From CAVDAL01 sp963606965 (GTDB taxonomy: Bacteria > Actinomycetota > Coriobacteriia > Coriobacteriales > QAMH01): DNA of 31,357 bases. The notes under the pieces are model-generated. The model had not been told where the DNA came from and made no database searches. It saw nothing but the letters and a program-made list of their open reading frames with translations. Positions 27,644 to 31,357 of the stretch are shown here, one piece after another (the first letter of the stretch is position 1; every line of letters starts with the position of its first letter). The stretch covers positions 1 to 31,357 of the forward strand of contig CAVDAL010000105.1 of NCBI GenBank assembly GCA_963606965.1, given 5' to 3'. A program made the position numbers and the translations under genes.

Positions 27644-27672
27644 TTGACATTATTTTGAGATAACAGCAAAAT
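27644..27672 (+). promoter_or_regulatory. Promoter of the paaK leader transcript
   Basis: A consensus TTGACA (27644-27649) is followed, after exactly 17 bp, by CAAAAT (27667-27672), a four-of-six -10. It would start transcription near 27679, giving a leader of about 190 bases before the terminator. No convincing promoter was seen between that terminator and paaK, so the downstream operon may depend on this one. Confidence 0.6.
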
Positions 27673-27702
27673 GCTTTTTTGTCGGAAAGGAATTTATTAG
27701 TA

Positions 27703-27801
27703 ATGATGACATTAGCTACACGATTTTATGCATTCACTTATTACTTCTTCTTTTATTTTAAAGGAGTTGCAGTTTGTGATGCCCAGCGAATGTCAGCCTA
27801 G
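27703..27801 (+). CDS. Putative Phe/Tyr-rich leader peptide
   Basis: This 32-residue ORF contains FYAFTYYFFFYF at residues 8-19: six Phe and four Tyr in twelve residues. It resembles the leader peptides of the enterobacterial pheA and pheST attenuators in composition. A GGAAAGG lies 12 bases before the ATG, a slightly long spacing. The stop codon is 32 bases before the strong terminator. Slow translation at Phe/Tyr codons could therefore be coupled to transcription of the aryl-CoA ligase operon. Against it: the segment is T-rich, so Phe codons could arise by chance. A second frame with a better ribosome site (AAAGGAG at 27760) encodes only MPSECQPSKSSRIY from 27779. Confidence 0.4.
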   Translation: MMTLATRFYAFTYYFFFYFKGVAVCDAQRMSA

Positions 27802-27832
27802 TAAATCTAGCCGAATTTATTAGCAAGAATTT

Positions 27833-27867
27833 AACCGCCCGGAATCACAAATCCGGGCGGTTTTTTT
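27833..27867 (+). terminator. Strong Rho-independent terminator upstream of paaK
   Basis: A perfect 10-bp GC-rich stem (AACCGCCCGG with CCGGGCGGTT), a 10-base loop and a run of seven T residues. It ends about 105 bp before paaK and about 190 bp after the consensus promoter at 27644. It can only end transcripts from that promoter or read-through from the protease gene. Confidence 0.9.
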
Positions 27868-27971
27868 GTTAATAAGAAAGACCGCGACAATAAAGCGGAT
27901 TTGCGTGAAGAAAAGTTATTGAACTTGCACATTTTTTGTAAGAAAGAATTGTAAAGAAAAAGGAGTTATTG

Positions 27972-29273
27972 ATGATTTACCAGCCAGAAAAAGAATGCAT
28001 GAGTCGAGACGAGCTGCATGCTTTGCAGTCGGAACGCCTTGTGGAAACTGTCAAATGGACTTATGACAATGTGCCAATGTACAAGCAACGCATGGATGAA
28101 GCAGGCATTAAGCCTGAAGACATTAAAAGCGTTGATGATATTACAAAGCTTCCTTTCACTGAAAAAGAAGACTTGCGTGCAAACTTCCCATTCGGCCTTC
28201 TGGCAGCTGATAAAAAGGATATCGTTCGCATTCAAGGTTCTTCTGGAACAACAGGGCATCCAATTGTTGTTGGATATACAGAAGGCGACATCAAAGTTTG
28301 GACTGAAATGGTAGCTCGCGCGCTTTCTGCTGCAGGCGCTACTAATGAAGATATTGTGCAAGTTGGCTATGGCTATGGCTTGTTCACAGGCGGTCTTGGT
28401 GCACACCAAGGTGCGACAGAACTTGGCGCAATGGTTATTCCAATGTCTGCGGGTAATACTCAACGTCAGTTGATGATGATGCAAGAATTGAAATCAACAA
28501 TTTTATGCTGCACTCCTTCATATGCAATTTATCTTGGAGAAAGCGCTATTGAGGCTGGCATTGACCCTAAAAAAGATTTGTGCTTGAAGGCTGGCGTTTT
28601 TGGTGCAGAGCCTTGGACAGAAGAGATGCGCCAGCATTTGGAAGAGCTCTTCGGTATTGATGCTATGGATATTTATGGCTTGACAGAAATTGCAGGCCCT
28701 GGTGTTGGTTATGAATGCTTGGAAAAACATGGCAGCCATATTAATGAAGATCATGTAATTATTGAATGCATTGACCCTGTGACAGGTGAACATGTTCCAG
28801 ATGGCACACCGGGTGAACTTGTTTTCACAACAATTACGAAGAAGGGTCAGCCAGCAATTCGATATCGCACTCATGATATTGCGACTGTTGACACTTCGCC
28901 CTGTGCTTGCGGCAGGACAAATGCACGCATGGGCAGAATTACAGGCCGCACAGATGACATGATTGTTGTTCGTGGCGTGAATGTGTTCCCAACTCAGATT
29001 GAATCTGTTTTGGTAAGTGTTGAAGGCGTTGCTCCTCATTACCAGATTGAAGTTGATCGTGTTAAGTCTACAGACACTTTGACTGTTCATGTTGAACTTA
29101 CAGATGATATGTTTTCAGATACTGTTTCACATATCGAAAATATTCGCAATGAAATTGCAGATCAAATCAAGTCTGTTGTTGGAATTAAAGCAAAGATTAA
29201 CTTGGTTGCTCCACATTCAATTCCACGTTCAGAAGGCAAGGCAAAACGCGTTATCGAGAAAAGAAATCTGTAG
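27972..29273 (+). CDS. paaK: Phenylacetate-CoA ligase (aryl-acid:CoA ligase)
   Basis: This 433-residue enzyme belongs to the ANL adenylating superfamily and has the normal PaaK length. The ATP-binding loop SSGTTGHP is at residues 90-97, the second core motif YGLTE at 235-239, and the C-terminal lid carries RITGRTDDMIVVRGVNVFP with the hinge aspartate. It activates phenylacetate or a related aryl acid to its CoA thioester with ATP. CxCGRTNARMGRI just before the lid is also typical. The start ATG at 27972 has AAGGAG six bases upstream; a TTG three bases earlier is less likely. In anaerobes paaK genes often accompany ACT-domain and indolepyruvate:ferredoxin oxidoreductase genes and work in aromatic amino-acid fermentation. 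Here the ACT gene follows; the oxidoreductase is not in the window. Confidence 0.9.
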   Translation: MIYQPEKECMSRDELHALQSERLVETVKWTYDNVPMYKQRMDEAGIKPEDIKSVDDITKLPFTEKEDLRANFPFGLLAADKKDIVRIQGSSGTTGHPIVVGYTEGDIKVWTEMVARALSAAGATNEDIVQVGYGYGLFTGGLGAHQGATELGAMVIPMSAGNTQRQLMMMQELKSTILCCTPSYAIYLGESAIEAGIDPKKDLCLKAGVFGAEPWTEEMRQHLEELFGIDAMDIYGLTEIAGPGVGYECLEKHGSHINEDHVIIECIDPVTGEHVPDGTPGELVFTTITKKGQPAIRYRTHDIATVDTSPCACGRTNARMGRITGRTDDMIVVRGVNVFPTQIESVLVSVEGVAPHYQIEVDRVKSTDTLTVHVELTDDMFSDTVSHIENIRNEIADQIKSVVGIKAKINLVAPHSIPRSEGKAKRVIEKRNL

Positions 29274-29307
29274 GAATGCACTGCTGCAAATAGAAAGGTG
29301 AAATATT

Positions 29308-29757
29308 ATGTCTAATGAAATGTATATCAAACAAATTTCTGTATTTTTGGAAAATAAAGAAGGCACACTTGCTGAGCTTTTGAACACTTTAGGTGATGCT
29401 GAAGTTAATTTGCTTGCTCTTTGTTTAGCAGATACTGCTGATTTTGGAATTGCTCGCATTATTACAGCAAGCGCAGATGTTGAAAAGGCTTTGAACGTTT
29501 TGCGTGAGGCTGGATTTATGGCATCGCAATGTGACCTTGTTTGCGTGCAGCTTCCTCATGAACCAAAAGGCCTTGCGCGCGTTGCACAAGTTTTGGGCGA
29601 TGGTGGTGTTTCGCTTGAATATGCTTATTCATTCTGCCAGAGCACTTTAGATGATGCTGTGATTATTATCAGGCCGTCAGACAATGAAAAGTGCATTGAA
29701 ATTTTGAAGGCAAGCGGCGTAACAATAGTGACGCAGCAACAGGTTGATAAGTTTTAA
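29308..29757 (+). CDS. Double ACT-domain protein
   Basis: This 149-residue protein consists of two ACT domains: residues about 5-70 (KQISVFLENKEGTLAELLNT) and about 76-145 (CVQLPHEPKGLARVAQVLGD). Both show the beta-alpha-beta-beta-alpha-beta order with the Gly-containing ligand loop (NKEGTL, EPKGLA). ACT domains bind amino acids, often aromatic ones. Stand-alone proteins of this kind are frequent beside phenylacetate-CoA ligase genes and are thought to sense an amino acid or regulate the ligase. It starts 34 bp after paaK with AAAGG as ribosome site, consistent with an operon. The ligand is not evident. Phe, Tyr or Trp would fit the neighbours. Confidence 0.88.
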   Translation: MSNEMYIKQISVFLENKEGTLAELLNTLGDAEVNLLALCLADTADFGIARIITASADVEKALNVLREAGFMASQCDLVCVQLPHEPKGLARVAQVLGDGGVSLEYAYSFCQSTLDDAVIIIRPSDNEKCIEILKASGVTIVTQQQVDKF

Positions 29758-29797
29758 TAGCGCATTGCGGGTGCGCTCATAATAAGGAGAAATTGAT

Positions 29798-31336
29798 ATG
29801 ATAGTAAAGATTTGCATGGTACTCATATTTTTTGGCGTCGCAATTGGCGCGGGTATCTATTGCAGAAAGTCATCAGCTTCTGTTGACGGCTTTATTTTAG
29901 GGGGCCGCAACGTTGGGCCTTGGATGAGCGCATTTGCATTTGGAACAAGCTATTTTTCAGCTGTTGTTTTTGTTGGTTATGCTGGGCAGTTTGGTTGGAA
30001 ATATGGCATTGCTGCATTGTGGGCTGGCATTGGTAATGCTTTGCTTGGTAGCTTACTTGCATGGTGGGTGCTTGGTGCGCGTACGCGTGAAATGACACAC
30101 CGCCTTGGCGCTTCAACTATGCCAGAATTTTTTGGTAAGCGCTATAAGTCAAATGCTTTACGCATTGCTTCAGCATTGATTATTTTTGTTTTTCTAATTC
30201 CTTATACTGCTAGTGTTTACAATGGTTTGTCACGACTTTTTGGAATGGCATTTGGCATTCCATATGAAGTTTGCGTAATTGTTATGGCTGTTGTGACCTG
30301 CATATATGTTGTTGTTGGCGGCTATATGGCAACAGTTGTGAATGACTTTTTGCAAGGCATTATCATGCTTATTGGCATTATCGCTGTTGTTGTTTGTGTT
30401 CTTGGCGACAATGGGGGCTTTATGGCTTCTATAACTTCGCTTTCACAAATTAAAGCTGAAGGTTCAGATATGCTTGGAGCATTTACAAGCATGTTTGGCC
30501 CTGACCCGCTCAATTTGCTTGGTGTAGTGATTTTAACAAGCCTTGGCACGTGGGGCTTGCCGCAAATGGTGCAAAAGTTTTATGCAATTAAAAAAGGACC
30601 TGCTATCAAGCAAGGCGCAATAATTTCAACTTTGTTTGCTTTTGTTGTTGCTGGTGGTAGTTACTTCCTTGGCGGCTTTGGGCGCTTATATTCTGGTTCT
30701 GTGGAAATGAGCGCTTCTGGCACGCCAGTTTATGATTCCATCATTCCGACAATGCTTTCTGGTTTGCCAGATATCATGCTTGGGCTTGTTGTTGTTCTTG
30801 TTTTGTCTGCTTCAATGTCAACGCTTTCTTCACTTGTTTTGACATCATCTTCAACATTGACTCTTGACTTGATTAAGGGCAACATTGTTAAAGAAATGAG
30901 TGAAAAAAAGCAGGTCTTTACAATGCGTGGTTTGCTCATAGTATTTGTTGTGATTTCTGCTGTTATTGCAATCTTTCAATATAATTCGTCTGTCACTTTT
31001 ATTGCGCAGATGATGGCTGTTTCTTGGGGTGCTTTAGCTGGCTCTTTCTTGGGGCCTTTCATCTGGGGCTTGTATACAAAGAAAGTTTCAAAGGCGGCTG
31101 TTGCAGCAAGCTTTATTTGTGGCGTAGGACTAACGATGGGGAATATGATTGCAGGAATGTGTGGCGTGACAATTATTGCTTCACCTGTTAACTGCGGCGC
31201 AATTGCCATGCTCATTTCACTTGTTATTGTTCCGGTTGTTAGCTTGTTCACAAAGCATGTTGAATTTGATATCAAGCCACCGCATTCTGAAGGCGCAATT
31301 GATCGCGAATATATCAAAGAATTAGATGAAGAATAA
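29798..31336 (+). CDS. Sodium:solute symporter (SSS family)
   Basis: This 512-residue membrane protein has about thirteen predicted spans, the normal SSS length. Family marks are GRNVGPWMSAFAFGTSYFSA near the N-terminus, the signature VVGGYMATVVNDFLQG around residues 170-190, and SASMSTLSSLVLTSSS around 335-350, the helix that supplies sodium ligands. The C-terminus is acidic and hydrophilic (SEGAIDREYIKELDEE). The gene follows the ACT gene by 40 bp with AAGGAG upstream, so it closes a probable paaK-ACT-symporter operon. It likely imports the organic acid or amino acid that this operon handles. SSS members carry proline, pantothenate, acetate, sugars and others, and the sequence does not decide between them. 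The 21 bases after its stop hold nothing recognisable. Confidence 0.88.
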   Translation: MIVKICMVLIFFGVAIGAGIYCRKSSASVDGFILGGRNVGPWMSAFAFGTSYFSAVVFVGYAGQFGWKYGIAALWAGIGNALLGSLLAWWVLGARTREMTHRLGASTMPEFFGKRYKSNALRIASALIIFVFLIPYTASVYNGLSRLFGMAFGIPYEVCVIVMAVVTCIYVVVGGYMATVVNDFLQGIIMLIGIIAVVVCVLGDNGGFMASITSLSQIKAEGSDMLGAFTSMFGPDPLNLLGVVILTSLGTWGLPQMVQKFYAIKKGPAIKQGAIISTLFAFVVAGGSYFLGGFGRLYSGSVEMSASGTPVYDSIIPTMLSGLPDIMLGLVVVLVLSASMSTLSSLVLTSSSTLTLDLIKGNIVKEMSEKKQVFTMRGLLIVFVVISAVIAIFQYNSSVTFIAQMMAVSWGALAGSFLGPFIWGLYTKKVSKAAVAASFICGVGLTMGNMIAGMCGVTIIASPVNCGAIAMLISLVIVPVVSLFTKHVEFDIKPPHSEGAIDREYIKELDEE

Positions 31337-31357
31337 TGTTGGTTGTGGCTGCGCATT

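Larger units (their letters stand above)
27679..27867 (+). promoter_or_regulatory. Putative attenuator leader RNA upstream of paaK
   Basis: The predicted leader holds a mini-ORF rich in Phe and Tyr, a set of competing pairings and a strong terminator. The 9-mer AUUUAUUAG occurs at 27692-27700 (between the ribosome site and start of the mini-ORF) and again at 27815-27823. The segment CUAGUAAAU at 27798-27806, which contains the mini-ORF stop codon, can pair with either copy (nine pairs including one G-U). The proximal pairing gives a hairpin with an 8-base loop, and the distal one would cover the region just upstream of the mini-ORF start. I found no strong antiterminator pairing to the 5' arm of the terminator, so the exact mechanism is open. 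Confidence 0.4.

Noticed and set aside
27728..27823. Alternative small ORF starting at ATG 27728 and including MPSECQPSKSSRIY
   Set aside because: The 27728 ATG has no ribosome site. The internal GTG/ATG with AAAGGAG would give only 14-15 residues of unremarkable composition. Kept only as a caveat to the leader peptide.
27880..27898. ACCGCG followed by a short CCGC/GCGG stem, recalling the T-box motif
   Set aside because: The preceding GGGUGG part of the T-box sequence is missing and the element lies after the terminator rather than before it.

Overview
The window is visibly AT-rich and looks like the chromosome of an anaerobic, host-associated actinobacterium of the Coriobacteriia, probably an AT-rich relative of the Eggerthellaceae. 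This is an inference. It rests on a PafB/PafC-like pair of WYL regulators with an ATGA overlap, a cytosolic molybdopterin enzyme plus a small Fe-S partner of the kind common in Eggerthellaceae, very large GLUG/FN3 surface proteins, and a phenylacetate-CoA ligase plus ACT-domain pair typical of anaerobic aromatic-acid metabolism. No rRNA, tRNA, IS element, CRISPR array or phage gene was found.

Layout. (1) 1-1314, minus strand: two WYL-domain regulators, the downstream one cut by the window edge. (2) 1730-5063, plus: two paralogous SLC13/DASS-type anion permeases flanking a small single-span membrane protein, closed by a good terminator. (3) 5282-8391, plus: a Tat-less molybdopterin oxidoreductase, a 115-residue two-cluster ferredoxin-like partner and a small Cys-rich zinc-ribbon protein. 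With the permeases this suggests uptake and redox conversion of an organic anion inside the cell. (4) 8393-10691, minus: a LysR regulator whose own promoter carries a palindrome, and DNA polymerase IV. (5) 10878-27599, plus: two giant secreted proteins of about 3,559 and 1,987 residues. The first is a multi-domain beta-helix (GLUG) adhesin-like protein. The second is a subtilisin-type protease with an intact catalytic triad and the same kinds of accessory domains. Both end in the same Lys/Tyr-rich pair of FN3 domains and neither has an LPXTG motif. (6) 27600-27971: a leader region with a promoter, a Phe/Tyr-rich mini-ORF, competing RNA pairings and a strong terminator. (7) 27972-31336, plus: phenylacetate-CoA ligase, a double-ACT protein and a sodium:solute symporter, probably one operon.

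The most interesting signals are the possible Phe/Tyr attenuator in front of the aryl-CoA ligase operon, the permease/Mo-enzyme cluster of unknown substrate, and the pairing of a giant GLUG protein with an architecturally matched subtilase. All functions are assigned by reading motifs; no database search was run.
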